Shown piece by piece: positions 35,246 to 44,304 of a DNA stretch of 64,000 nt; position 1 is the stretch's first letter; each line of letters opens with the position of its first letter. Under the pieces are notes generated by a model. That model made no database searches, was not told where the DNA came from, and saw only the letters and a list, made by a program, of their open reading frames with translations. Location: NCBI GenBank assembly GCA_041391385.1, contig JAWKOD010000004.1, forward strand, positions 1 through 64,000, read 5' to 3'. The position numbers were made by a program, and so were the translations under genes. Origin of the DNA: CANIGN01 sp041391385. Lineage in GTDB: Bacteria; Bdellovibrionota; UBA2428.

Positions 35246-35987
35246 AAATTTTTTGTGGATAGCAGCATTGTGTTTAGTTTCAGCCTGTAAAACATCGGGC
35301 GATTTAAGGGCTGAAAAGATGAAGGACCCCTCAGAGGTTCGTACCATTAGCCAACCTCAATCTGCGGCTACGAGTCCAACTCCTGTGTCTCAAGTTCAGC
35401 CCACTCAACTTCAAAGTGAAGATTTGGCAAGGCAAATTGAGATTTTAAAGGGCCAAATTCAAGAAAGAGATTATCTCTATGGACAAGAAAAGGCTCAGCT
35501 AGATGCTCGAATCCAAGGGCTCGAAGCAGAAAGGGCTCGTCTCATTGAAGAAATTCAAATTCTCAAAGGCACTGCTCCTGTTGCAGGACAGGGGGGCGAC
35601 TTGCTTTGGGAAACCGCTCAGAAGGATTTAAAAAAGAAGCGTTACAGCGAAGCGGCAAGTACCTTAAAGGACTTTATGGAAAATTTTCCTAAAGATCCTC
35701 GTGCAGAAGAGGCCTTTATTTTAAAGGGACAGTCAGAGTATGCTGCTGGACAGTTTAAAACGTCTCTTGTGACTTTTGGGACTTATTTAGATAAGTATCC
35801 CAAGGGAAAAAGACGAGCAATGGCTTGGCTTGGCCAAGGTGCGAATCTGATTCGAATGAAGCAAAAGAAAGATTCTAAATTATTTTTTGAACAGTGTGTA
35901 AGTCTTCATCCTAAAACAAAAGAAGCACGCCTTGCGCGCAAATTACTTAGAACTCCTAACTACGTTCCGCCCGAAATTTTTCTATGA
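35235..35987 (+). CDS. cpoB: CpoB/YbgF-like TPR lipoprotein of the Tol-Pal system
   Basis: This 250-residue protein has a lipobox (SACK), a coiled-coil-prone segment (residues ~58-110) and C-terminal TPR repeats: WETAQKDLKKKRYSEAAS, YAAGQFKTSLVTF and FFEQCVSLHP. This is the YbgF/CpoB layout. CpoB coordinates peptidoglycan synthesis and outer-membrane constriction with Tol-Pal. A second ATG lies 3 bp downstream of the chosen start. tsaD begins inside its stop (ATGA overlap). Confidence 0.75.
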   Translation: MMNKNFLWIAALCLVSACKTSGDLRAEKMKDPSEVRTISQPQSAATSPTPVSQVQPTQLQSEDLARQIEILKGQIQERDYLYGQEKAQLDARIQGLEAERARLIEEIQILKGTAPVAGQGGDLLWETAQKDLKKKRYSEAASTLKDFMENFPKDPRAEEAFILKGQSEYAAGQFKTSLVTFGTYLDKYPKGKRRAMAWLGQGANLIRMKQKKDSKLFFEQCVSLHPKTKEARLARKLLRTPNYVPPEIFL

Positions 35988-37006
35988 TTCTTGCAGTTGA
36001 ATCTTCTTGCGATGAAACGGCACTCGCCTTGGTCGATGAGTTAGGGCATGTCCATTTTAATATCTGTTTAAGCCAAATTGCACTCCACAAAAAATACGGT
36101 GGAGTTGTTCCTGAGTTAGCGAGTCGCTCACACTTTGATGCGCTTGATGTATTCTCCGAGAAAATAGCGCAAGAAAAATTAGATATTTCAAAAATTACTG
36201 CCGTAGCTGCTACAATGGGCCCCGGTCTTATTGGGCCTCTCTTGGTAGGGTCAAGTTTTGCGCGTGGTTTAGCAGCGGCATGGCAAAAGCCTTTCATAGG
36301 AGTGCACCATTTAAGAGCTCACGTGGCTTCTGCACTTTTATCTGATTCTAAAGGTGTGTCCCTCAAGGAAAGGGCTCAGCAAATTTTTCCATCTTTAGTT
36401 CTTTTGGTATCAGGAGGGCATTGTATGTTGCTTAAGGTCACACCTTCTTTGGAGTGTGAGATTCTTAAGACGACTTCGGATGATGCCGCAGGAGAATGTT
36501 TCGATAAATGTGCGAAGCTCATAGGACTTCCTTATCCTGGTGGCCCTTCTATTCAGGAGCAATCTTTAATGTGCACACAGCCCAGCGATATTCAATTAGC
36601 GGCAGACTTTGCATCTAAATTGCCGCGACCTAAATCAAGTGTAGGGTTTTCTTTTGCAGGCTTAAAGACAGCGTTTCGCTTGCTTGTTGAACAAGATGAT
36701 CGAGCGAGAAAAAATATTCCAGCTCTTTCTCGCGCCTTAGAAATTACCATTTCAGATACGCTTCTGTCTGTGCTCAAAAAAGTAGCAGACGAGCATGATG
36801 TAGGGCAGCTTATATGTTGTGGCGGTGTTTCTGCTAACTTGCATCTTCGCAAAGACTTAGAGCATTGGGCTAAGCAGCGTGACTGGAACTTGCACACAGT
36901 TCCTTTGGCGTACTCAACTGATAATGCAGTGATGATAGCTGTTGCTGCGTTGGTTCAGGGAGAGTCTTTGTCCGAAGAAACAGTTTTTCCTAGAGGACAT
37001 TTGTGA
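35984..37006 (+). CDS. tsaD: tRNA N6-adenosine threonylcarbamoyltransferase
   Basis: This is a 340-residue protein in the ASKHA fold: MILAVESSCDETALALVDE, the metal-binding HHLRAHVASAL, LVSGGHCMLLKV, FDKCAKLIGLPYPGGP and GGVSANLHLR. TsaD finishes the t6A modification of ANN-decoding tRNAs together with TsaB and TsaE. It overlaps the CpoB-like gene by 4 bp and rsmA by 4 bp, so these genes form one transcript. Confidence 0.95.
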   Translation: MILAVESSCDETALALVDELGHVHFNICLSQIALHKKYGGVVPELASRSHFDALDVFSEKIAQEKLDISKITAVAATMGPGLIGPLLVGSSFARGLAAAWQKPFIGVHHLRAHVASALLSDSKGVSLKERAQQIFPSLVLLVSGGHCMLLKVTPSLECEILKTTSDDAAGECFDKCAKLIGLPYPGGPSIQEQSLMCTQPSDIQLAADFASKLPRPKSSVGFSFAGLKTAFRLLVEQDDRARKNIPALSRALEITISDTLLSVLKKVADEHDVGQLICCGGVSANLHLRKDLEHWAKQRDWNLHTVPLAYSTDNAVMIAVAALVQGESLSEETVFPRGHL

Positions 37007-37820
37007 AGTCATCTCCAAAGTCATCCGGAGTTAAACTTGATAAGGAGCTTGGACAACATTTTTTAAGCAACAAAGGCATTGTTGAGAAAATTGTTCAAAA
37101 AGTTTCTTTTTTTAAGCATCGTGAAGTCATTGAAATCGGTCCTGGGGGTGGGGCCCTTACGGGCGATCTTTTGGCCAGTGGACTTCGAGTTATAGCCGTT
37201 GAGTTTGATGAGCGCTGGTATGAGGAACTTAAGAAAAAATTTCATAACGAGATATCAAACGATCAGTTTAAAGTAATTCATGCAGATGCCACACAGATTG
37301 ATCTTAAAGAACTTGCGGGTGAATTAAAAAACAAACCCACAACGCTCTGTGGAAATCTTCCCTATAATCGTGGACAAGAAATCGTTTTAAGGTTTTTTGA
37401 GCAAGCAGAATTTATTGATAGTTTTGTTGTGATGCTTCAAAAGAAGTCGTCGATAAGTTCTTACCTAAGAATGAGCGTAAATGTTATGGGCCACTTTCAA
37501 TAAAGATGAGTTTCTTGGCCGATAATGTGAGTTCTTTTTTTGTGAGTTCTGGAAGTTTTCAACCTCCTCCTAAAGTTGATAGTGCCGTGTTGTCGTTTAG
37601 TCGAATCATTGAAAGTGACCTCAGTCCGGTACTCTACCCGGCAAAATACAAGTCATTTTCAAGTCTTCTTCAAAAATCATTTAATCAGCGAAGAAAAAAG
37701 CTTTCTAATAACCTCAAAAGGGCTGAGTTTTCGGATGAATTTGAGCGATTTGCCTCAAAGCGAGCCGAGGAGTTGAGTCCGGCTGAGTTTCTGGAGCTTT
37801 TTTCCTATATGAGAATCTAA
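37003..37820 (+). pseudogene. rsmA: 16S rRNA dimethyltransferase, single frameshift
   Basis: The gene starts in frame with tsaD (ATGA overlap). The N-terminal part has LGQHFLSNKGIVEKIV, IGPGGGALTGDLL and the catalytic NLPY. The frame then reads KSSISSYLR and stops at 37503. A shift at about 37438-37446 (one A missing in CAAAAGAAG) restores KEVVDKFLPKNERKCYGPLS, followed by FQPPPKVDSAVLSFSR, NQRRKKLSNNLK and the stop at 37820. RsmA dimethylates two adenines in helix 45 of 16S rRNA. Everything else is intact, so this is either a very recent loss or a sequence error. Confidence 0.9.
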
Positions 37821-37823
37821 ACA

Positions 37824-38426
37824 CTAATAGGCAAGACATAGAAGATAAGGGGAAGGGTTGATGCAGGGATCAGAACCTCCGCCTGATAACCAGTTCGTCG
37901 TTGCATTTGTTAAACCAGTAGCACCATATGACATAGAACTGTTTGAAGTAAAATTAGTGCAATGAAATGTTCCGAGATCCCCGTTGGCGTCTGCCCCGCT
38001 CCACCATTCAGGATGTCCTGTAGCAATGCCTTCGTCTTGAAGGGAGTGATCTAAATTGCCAGTTAAAAAATCGTCCCAGCCATCAGCCATTTTTGTGCCG
38101 TTGGGCGCATAAATTTCTTGATCCGTTGGTATGTCGTAATTGTCAGGCATGTCTGCAATTGAGTCGATTCCACTAAAGGAAACAAAGGCCCGCACTTCTG
38201 TTTGTGTAAAAGTTCCCGACAAGAGATCAAATGCATTCTGACAAAGAGTATCTGCGGCACTTCTTCCACCGACTCCAAAATCTGCATTCATTTGTCCCGC
38301 ATCAAAAATTAAAAGAGGTGGGGTTGTTAAGGAGCTACTTGTGTTTGAACCACTTGAATTGCACGAAACGATAAAAAATCCCGTGAAAAACACAGGCATT
38401 AGTAGAAGGGTGGATATTCGTTGCAT
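37824..38426 (-). CDS. DUF1554/endostatin-like lipoprotein
   Basis: This 200-residue protein has a lipobox (VSC). A C-type-lectin-like or DUF1554-type domain follows: FGVGGRSAADTLCQNAFDLL, EIYAPNGTKMADGWDDFLTG, EWWSGADANGD, CTNFTSNSSMSYGATGLT, and a C-terminal DPCINPSPYLLCLAY. Cysteines occur in the pattern expected for disulfides. Such proteins are common surface lipoproteins in Leptospira and delta-proteobacteria; the ligand is unknown. Confidence 0.75.
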   Translation of the reverse strand: MQRISTLLLMPVFFTGFFIVSCNSSGSNTSSSLTTPPLLIFDAGQMNADFGVGGRSAADTLCQNAFDLLSGTFTQTEVRAFVSFSGIDSIADMPDNYDIPTDQEIYAPNGTKMADGWDDFLTGNLDHSLQDEGIATGHPEWWSGADANGDLGTFHCTNFTSNSSMSYGATGLTNATTNWLSGGGSDPCINPSPYLLCLAY

Positions 38427-38560
38427 GTTCTCATTCTATGTTTAGTGAAGCGGACAAAACAGTACCGCAAGATAGGGGAGGGGACAGCTTTTTGACTCCT
38501 TGATATCTTCCTTAAAGCTCGCTAGCCCTAGTTTGGCTGGGCTGCTATGAATAAAGGTGT

Positions 38561-39847
38561 ATGAGCAAAATACCTAAGGGAATATTCTCTCGATCTGTGG
38601 AATTGCTCAAGCTCGCTACAAAGGTAGGAAGCGAAGAACTGCTTTCTCGTACCGACGCAGCCGCTCGTCAAATGGAGCAGGCCAAGGCATTGGTCGATTC
38701 ATTGGGGCGTCTCAAAGGGGCTGCCATGAAAGTTGGTCAACTTTTAAGTATGGATTTTTCTGACCTCTTTCCCCCTGAGGTAAGACAAGTCTTAGAACAA
38801 CTCCAAAGTAACTCGCCTCATTTTATGGACGAGTCTGAAGTGAGAGAAATTCTTCAAGCTGAGCTTCCAGAAGAGTACGCCCATCTCGAAGCTTTAAGTG
38901 CACAGCCTGTAGCTGCAGCAAGTATTGGCCAGGTTCACTCTGCTAAATGGCGGGGTAAAGACGTTGTATTGAAGATTCAGTATCCAGGTGTATCTGATTC
39001 CATTGATTCGGATATGGCTCTTCTTAAGGGAGTTGTGCATAGCCTTGTTACGCTTTCGCGTAAGAAAATGAATCTCGATCCTTTGTTCGAGGAATTTGTG
39101 AGAGTTTTTAAATCGGAGACTGACTACGAAGCTGAGTTAAAAAACCTCAATTTATACAGAGAGAAAATGCGCCCTTATGAGAACGAGTATCGTTGTCCCG
39201 AAGCTTATCCAGAACTCAGCTCCAAAAAAGTTTTAGGAATGTCTTTTGAAAAAGGAGTTTCGCTCAAAGATTGGATTAGAGAATTTCCCTCTATGGAGAG
39301 ACGCGAAAAAATGGGCAAGCGAGTTCTCAACCTCTATACAATAGAGTTCTTTGAGAATGCCTTTGTTCAGAGTGATCCCAATCCTGCTAACTTTATGGTG
39401 GATAGCAACGATAGGATTATTCTTTTAGATTTTGGAGCGATGAAGAGTTTTAGTCCTGAGTTTGTGACTGAATATACGGCTTTAATGGCATACGTCGGAA
39501 AAAAAGATTTGCCTGCCTCGACTTTTCAAGCTGAGAAAATGAACTTTCTAAGTTCAAAAGAGAAAGAAGAAACAAAAGAGCTTTTTTATCACATGCTTCG
39601 TTCAAGTTTGTGTGCCTTTGATTCCGATAAACAACCTTTTGATTTTAACGACAAAGACTACTTCGAGGGAACCAAGGTCAGCACGCGTACTTTTGGAAAA
39701 GCAGCAGAGTACAGCCCTCCTCCCCACGAGATTATATTTCTTCATCGTAAGCTAGTAGGTGTATTTGGAATTTTAAGAGACTTAGGACTGAAGCTTGATC
39801 TAAGCCCTTACTGGAAAAAAGTTACCTCTAAAGATTCTCGTTCTTAA
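38561..39847 (+). CDS. ABC1/UbiB-family atypical kinase
   Basis: This is a 428-residue protein: LGRLKGAAMKVGQLLSMD carries the KxGQ motif and SAQPVAAASIGQVHSA the Ala-rich loop. VVLKIQYPGV holds the catalytic lysine, QSDPNPANFMV the catalytic loop, and LLDFGAMK the DFG motif. The absence of C-terminal transmembrane helices separates it from UbiB proper. This group is the ADCK-type (coenzyme Q or lipid-linked) kinase-like family. The substrate is unknown. Confidence 0.9.
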   Translation: MSKIPKGIFSRSVELLKLATKVGSEELLSRTDAAARQMEQAKALVDSLGRLKGAAMKVGQLLSMDFSDLFPPEVRQVLEQLQSNSPHFMDESEVREILQAELPEEYAHLEALSAQPVAAASIGQVHSAKWRGKDVVLKIQYPGVSDSIDSDMALLKGVVHSLVTLSRKKMNLDPLFEEFVRVFKSETDYEAELKNLNLYREKMRPYENEYRCPEAYPELSSKKVLGMSFEKGVSLKDWIREFPSMERREKMGKRVLNLYTIEFFENAFVQSDPNPANFMVDSNDRIILLDFGAMKSFSPEFVTEYTALMAYVGKKDLPASTFQAEKMNFLSSKEKEETKELFYHMLRSSLCAFDSDKQPFDFNDKDYFEGTKVSTRTFGKAAEYSPPPHEIIFLHRKLVGVFGILRDLGLKLDLSPYWKKVTSKDSRS

Positions 39848-40037
39848 TCCTCTCCTGATCCATTTTTCTCAGCATTGAAAATATGAACTCAAAGCCACAG
39901 CCTTAGAGTGTTCACTTATGTGAGCGGATAATCAAAAGCTGGGAACTATGTAAGCATGGGCCATAGTTTAGACATTGATTTGAAAATCAGAATTCTTCCG
40001 CAGACAATTTAGGAACTTACTTCAGGTGAAAACAAAT

Positions 40038-40073
40038 TGGTAGTTCCTAGGCATATGGTAGTTCCTAGGCATA
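40038..40073. repeat. 18-bp tandem repeat x2 upstream of the transglutaminase-like pseudogene
   Basis: TGGTAGTTCCTAGGCATA occurs twice in direct succession, ending 16 bp before the ATG at 40090. Each unit contains the palindrome CCTAGG. It may be a regulatory site or a short slippage product. Confidence 0.85.
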
Positions 40074-40089
40074 ATGTTACAATATTAAA

Positions 40090-41147
40090 ATGTGCATCTT
40101 GAACCAATCACTAGCCTTAGCGTTTTTATTTGTCTTACTTTGTCCAACAGCCGGTGCTGAAGATCACAAATGGGGAACTTTTGCCTATGATATCGAGATT
40201 GAAACTGGCCTGGAGATCCCTGCTCAAAGTGACATTGATCAAGTTATCATTTGGACCCATTTACCGACGCGTAGGCAATGGACTATAGGAGAGGGGGCGT
40301 ATAATTCTGTGTCTAAGTTAACGCGACAATCAAATCTTCCCTATTCTCTAGAGTCAAAGGAGCAAAACCATGGTGACGATCAAAGCTTTGCACTGAAAAT
40401 TCCAATCAAGCGAGAACCCAATAATCTCACTACGATTAAAACTAAGGTGAGTTATCGAGTTATTTCGAAAGACCGTGATTTCAAATGGCCTCCAGAGGTT
40501 GATTGGTCGAAGTTTGCACCACTTGAAGCCTCTAAGGACCAAGAGGTTAATGAAATTGCTAAGCGCCTTCGATCCTCGACAAAAAATCCTGGCGAAGCAC
40601 TTGTACAATTATCAAAAGAACTTAAAAAAGATTGAATACGATTGCCTGACTCCAATATCTAGAGATTCAGTGTCTATTTTAAAGGCCGGACGCGGACAAT
40701 GTGATCACATCGCAATTGTCTTTTCGGATGTCGCTAAAGCGATGGGTTTAAAATCAAGAAAGGTTGTCGGATTTGTCCTAGATACAGAAAATGGCATTGA
40801 TAGCGAGGTCCACAAAGTTAGACCTACATTTAGTAACCGACATGTATGGATGGAAGTTGAGGTGCCCGGTTACGGTTGGGTTGAGCTTGAGGCCAACTTT
40901 TGAGGAGTATCTATTTAAACTTTCTTCTTGGTTTGTAGCAGCCAATCGCATTAATCAAATATTTGATGTTCAAGGCATTTCTTTAAGAACTGGAAAGAGC
41001 GTTGATATCAGAGAGGCGTGGGCGATTTCTGAGGCTAAGCATGAGTCACCTTATAAGCTATTCAGCGTCGTGAATTTCAAGGTTAAACCTTTAGCTGGAA
41101 GACCCCAAACCATAGAACCGATTTCCGTTCAGGGACATACCAACTAA
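40090..41147 (+). pseudogene. Exported transglutaminase-like protein, broken by two frameshifts
   Basis: The first frame encodes a signal peptide (SLALAFLFVLLCPTAGA) and a beta-rich domain, stopping at 40635. A +1 shift in the AAAAAA run near 40624 restores KKIEYDCLTPISRDSVSILK. The catalytic Cys in GRGQCDHIAIVF, His in RHVWMEVEV and WVELEPTF (family Asp position as Glu) then follow. A second shift near 40892 restores FEEYLFKLSSWFVAANRI to the stop at 41147. The order is that of the transglutaminase-like cysteine protease superfamily. It is decayed or carries sequence errors. Confidence 0.8.
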
Positions 41148-41437
41148 CCCTAGATTTTAGCGACCCCGCTGCCCATAATTGCCGGCAATTAAATCAATAA
41201 CTCAATTTGAGTGCGGCGCGCTTCAAGAACAAACCCTCACCCCAGCGCCGGGGTAGAATTCAAGTCGTTTGCATTCGCCGCGGCGGCATCACCTAAGTCG
41301 ATTATTAGTTTTTAAGTTTAAAGAACTATATCTGGCATTTGTAGTAGAAGGGCCTGATTTTAAAACATTAGGTTGATGGACAGCGACTTAGAGATAGTTA
41401 TGATCTTTGTAGGCAAACTGCGAGAGGATTTGGAGCG
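41148..41437. other. Intergenic, relatively GC-rich with short palindromes
   Basis: This 290-bp gap has a 14-bp palindrome AATTGCCGGCAATT at 41177-41190 and a short ACCCC/GGGGT hairpin at 41239-41254. It holds no gene that I can support. Its base composition is richer in G+C than its surroundings. Confidence 0.5.
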
Positions 41438-41998
41438 ATGGGAAAACTTAGCTATGTCACACTTATGTCTTTGGACGGGTATATCGGCAATGGACATTAT
41501 GATTGGTCAATTCCGGCTGTAGGGTTCACTCAATTCATCACTGAGATCATGAAACAGTTCGGGACCTATCTCTACGGGCGTAAGAATTTCGAGACGATGG
41601 CTTACTGGGAAAAACCAGATATTGCGAACATGGCAGCAGAAAAACGAGATTTTGCAGAAGTATGGCAGGCCGCCGAAAAAATTGTCTACTCAAAGACTTT
41701 AAAGTCAGTAACAACTCGAGCGACACGTCTCGAGCGTGATTTTGATGTGGTGAAAATTCGTGATCTGAAGTCAACATCTGCCAAAGATCTCTGCATCGGC
41801 GGACCCGCTCTAGCAAATGAGGCACTCCGTAATAAAATTGTCGACGAAATCCAGTTGTTCGTCGCTCCAACAACAATCGGTAATAAATTCCCCGTGATCT
41901 CTGCTTTACCGAGAGACATCGTTCTAAGACTCGACTTGATCGAGGAATGTCGGTTTAGCGAAGGTTGGGTGTATCTACGTTACCAGGTACGAACTTAG
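41438..41998 (+). CDS. Dihydrofolate reductase-family (RibD C-domain-like) protein
   Basis: This 186-residue protein matches the RibD-C/DHFR-like layout: KLSYVTLMSLDGYIGN at the N-terminus, LYGRKNFETMAYW, IVYSKTLKSV, the nucleotide-binding LCIGGPALANEAL, and EIQLFVAPTTIGNKF. These are NADPH-dependent reductases of unknown physiological substrate. It stands alone between a GC-rich gap and a terminator, so recent acquisition is possible. Confidence 0.85.
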   Translation: MGKLSYVTLMSLDGYIGNGHYDWSIPAVGFTQFITEIMKQFGTYLYGRKNFETMAYWEKPDIANMAAEKRDFAEVWQAAEKIVYSKTLKSVTTRATRLERDFDVVKIRDLKSTSAKDLCIGGPALANEALRNKIVDEIQLFVAPTTIGNKFPVISALPRDIVLRLDLIEECRFSEGWVYLRYQVRT

Positions 41999-42071
41999 GT
42001 CTAACGAATTGGTTTTAAATTCTAATCTGTAACTTAAACTGAGTTTCGAATATTTCAGACTTAAAGCGCAA

Positions 42072-42104
42072 AACGCCGAGCTTGGATTTCCCCAGCTCGG
42101 CGTT
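42072..42104. terminator. Strong bidirectional terminator hairpin
   Basis: A perfect 11-bp stem, AACGCCGAGCT / AGCTCGGCGTT, with an 11-base loop. It lies between the convergent DHFR-like gene and prepilin-like gene. Confidence 0.8.
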
Positions 42105-42188
42105 CATCATTCCTGTAATTAAAAAGTTTTCCTTAATGAGGAAAACTGGAGAATTTAATTTTATTTCAGGATAGAAATTTTTGGTATA

Positions 42189-42977
42189 TTAACTACAACC
42201 ACCACCCGAACACTCAACCGTTTGACCCCCTCCACCACTCACGTTAGCACTTTGCGTACAATTACCGCCATCACAAGTTAAAACACAGCCGCCACCGCCA
42301 GAGACATTACATGATTGAGTACAGTATCCATCTGGGCAATCGAACATGCAACCACCTCCACCACTCACGTTACAAGACTGTATACATCCTGATCCTGTGC
42401 AAGAGTCTGAGCACCCACCACCGCCTGATGCATTACAGCTTTGGTTACAGGAGGAGCAAGTATTCACGTGTGAAGTTGCTGCAGATGCCACAACTATTCC
42501 CGTTGCAACATCATAACACCAGCCCACGTATGTATCTGAATCACAAGAGCCTACAGTTGTAAGATCATTAAAGGGATTTCTGGGAAAATTTGCCGAATCG
42601 ACAAAACGTCTTTCGCTGCTTTCGGGCACTTGTGCGGTTGTGCATGGAGGAGTTGCTCCAGAAGTAATATCATTATTAGAAAAAGTATCCAAGGGAATCG
42701 TTGCATCTGTAGGAGCGCCACAGCGCAGGATGGTTTGAGTTTTTTGTAACTTCACTCCTACGTTAAGTGACTGTTGTAACGATTGCGCTGCTGCTGCCTT
42801 ACCTTCATTTCGAAAATCTAAGAATTGTGGCAACGCTACAGCGCCCAATATGGCAACCAACATAATGACCATTAATAGTTCAATCATTGTAAAACCTCGT
42901 TTAGGTTTTTGGTTATTTTCATACTGCTCGAAAGCAAAATTACTAAAAAAGTACGTGAGTTCAAAAAACATTTTCAT
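42189..42977 (-). CDS. Prepilin-like protein with tandem Cys/Gly-rich C-terminal repeats
   Basis: This is a 262-residue protein. A 28-residue leader ends PKRG, followed by the type IV pilin start FTMIELLMVIMLVAILGAVALP, the site for prepilin peptidase cleavage and the TM helix. The middle is pilin-like. The last ~85 residues form four 21-residue units of the form CxQSCNVSGGGGCxxxCxxGx. In the last unit cysteines 5 and 13 become Ala and Gln together. That paired loss suggests these two are partners in each unit. I know no named domain with this exact repeat. A terminator lies just past the 3' end. Confidence 0.85.
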   Translation of the reverse strand: MKMFFELTYFFSNFAFEQYENNQKPKRGFTMIELLMVIMLVAILGAVALPQFLDFRNEGKAAAAQSLQQSLNVGVKLQKTQTILRCGAPTDATIPLDTFSNNDITSGATPPCTTAQVPESSERRFVDSANFPRNPFNDLTTVGSCDSDTYVGWCYDVATGIVVASAATSHVNTCSSCNQSCNASGGGGCSDSCTGSGCIQSCNVSGGGGCMFDCPDGYCTQSCNVSGGGGCVLTCDGGNCTQSANVSGGGGQTVECSGGGCS

Positions 42978-43301
42978 TCGTTACGCTCCTAATCTTTCTG
43001 ATATGAAATCCTATTTTATATAGGCATTAGTAAATGATAAAGAGGTTTTGAAAGAATAGTTGATACTACCAAGACTTCAAGCGGATAAGAAATTGACGAT
43101 TAATCAAGGAGTCGTAGGAATCAACTCCGAAGCTTGCTTGGGAATTACAATAGTTTCATCTTTACCCAAAGGAACAGTGCTCTTGTAGATTATGGTAGGA
43201 ATTTAGCCCTTTCGACAAAGTAGATTCCGCTGAGAGTTGTCTGTTAAATTGAGCGTATTCGATGCTTTGTCCAAGCCCAAGAACTCGTCTAGACTTGGTT
43301 C
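42978..43301. other. 324-bp divergent intergenic region with a possible coding remnant
   Basis: This gap lies between the divergent prepilin-like gene and the oxidoreductase gene and must hold both promoters. On the minus strand (about 43105-43205) a short frame without a start reads IPTIIYKSTVPLGKDETIVI and then a further 12 residues before a stop. It looks like a decayed gene fragment. I see nothing else that I can name. Confidence 0.4.
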
Positions 43302-44288
43302 ATGATTATCCAGCCTTACATTTTAGGTTCAGGTCGTGCCGGACAAGCTATGTTAAAGGGGCTCGCAGTTTTGGAACTTTCTGATGCAGAGTTTTCTTTT
43401 AAAAAAGCAATTAAGATCGAACGTGCACAGCCTTTAAAAGACGTGGTCAAGAATGATGAATTCTCTCTACTCTTAATTGCCAATCCGCATGCGCTTCACG
43501 CTGCTAAAATACTCGAAGCTGAAGGGCTCTTTGATCTTATCGTTACTGAGAAACCTGTTTGTACTTCGCTTGAAGAGATTGAATCTTTAAAAAAAGTAAA
43601 AACACCCGTGGCGGTTTGCCACGGCTATCGTCAGAGCTGGGGCGTTCAAAGTTTAAAAAAAATGATTGAGGCTGGCGACTTTGGAGAGATCTTAAGTATT
43701 GAGGGTCGTTACTGGCAGTCATCAACAGCGCAAAGGTCACTTGAAAAAAACACGGCTCAAACGTGGAAAAATGATCCTACGTTGAGTGGCCCACATGATG
43801 CTCTTTTAGATATTGCGACTCATTGGGCAGATACGGCAATTTTTTTAATGCCGCATAAACTAAAGGAGACTGCACTTTGGTTGTCTTATGTAAATGCAGA
43901 GGCAAAACATCGCGACACACACATTCATATGAGTTTGTCATTTGAGGCCGATAAACGAGCATTGTGTTCGATTTCAAAAATGGTCCACGGAGCGGCAAAT
44001 CACTTTGAAGTGAATGTTGTCGGAGCAAAAAAGTTTGCAACGTGGAAGTTTTTAGAGCCTGATCTTTTAGAGGTTTCAGAGGGCGCTGCACGTAGCTTCG
44101 TTTCAAGAAAAGAAACGCGTTGGGGCTCTACTCAGGGGCCACATCATGCAATGGGGTGGCTTGAGGGGTATATCGAAATATTTCGTCAGGCTCTTAGGGA
44201 CGCTACTGGAAAGCCGAGTGAACCCTATCCTAATTTGCAAGAAGCTCTACATGTCATTGAGGCGCTTTTAACGGCAAAAAGGACCTAA
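43302..44288 (+). CDS. Gfo/Idh/MocA-like NAD(P)-dependent oxidoreductase
   Basis: This 328-residue protein has an N-terminal Rossmann fold (YILGSGRAGQAMLKGL), LLIANPHALHAAKIL, the typical TEKPVCTSLEEIE, and YRQSWGVQSLKKMIEAGDFG. The C-terminal domain continues with large beta strands. Members oxidise or reduce sugars and related substrates. It is 16 bp before the DUF502 gene. Confidence 0.85.
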   Translation: MIIQPYILGSGRAGQAMLKGLAVLELSDAEFSFKKAIKIERAQPLKDVVKNDEFSLLLIANPHALHAAKILEAEGLFDLIVTEKPVCTSLEEIESLKKVKTPVAVCHGYRQSWGVQSLKKMIEAGDFGEILSIEGRYWQSSTAQRSLEKNTAQTWKNDPTLSGPHDALLDIATHWADTAIFLMPHKLKETALWLSYVNAEAKHRDTHIHMSLSFEADKRALCSISKMVHGAANHFEVNVVGAKKFATWKFLEPDLLEVSEGAARSFVSRKETRWGSTQGPHHAMGWLEGYIEIFRQALRDATGKPSEPYPNLQEALHVIEALLTAKRT

Positions 44289-44304
44289 AGACGCAGGACT
44301 TCTC

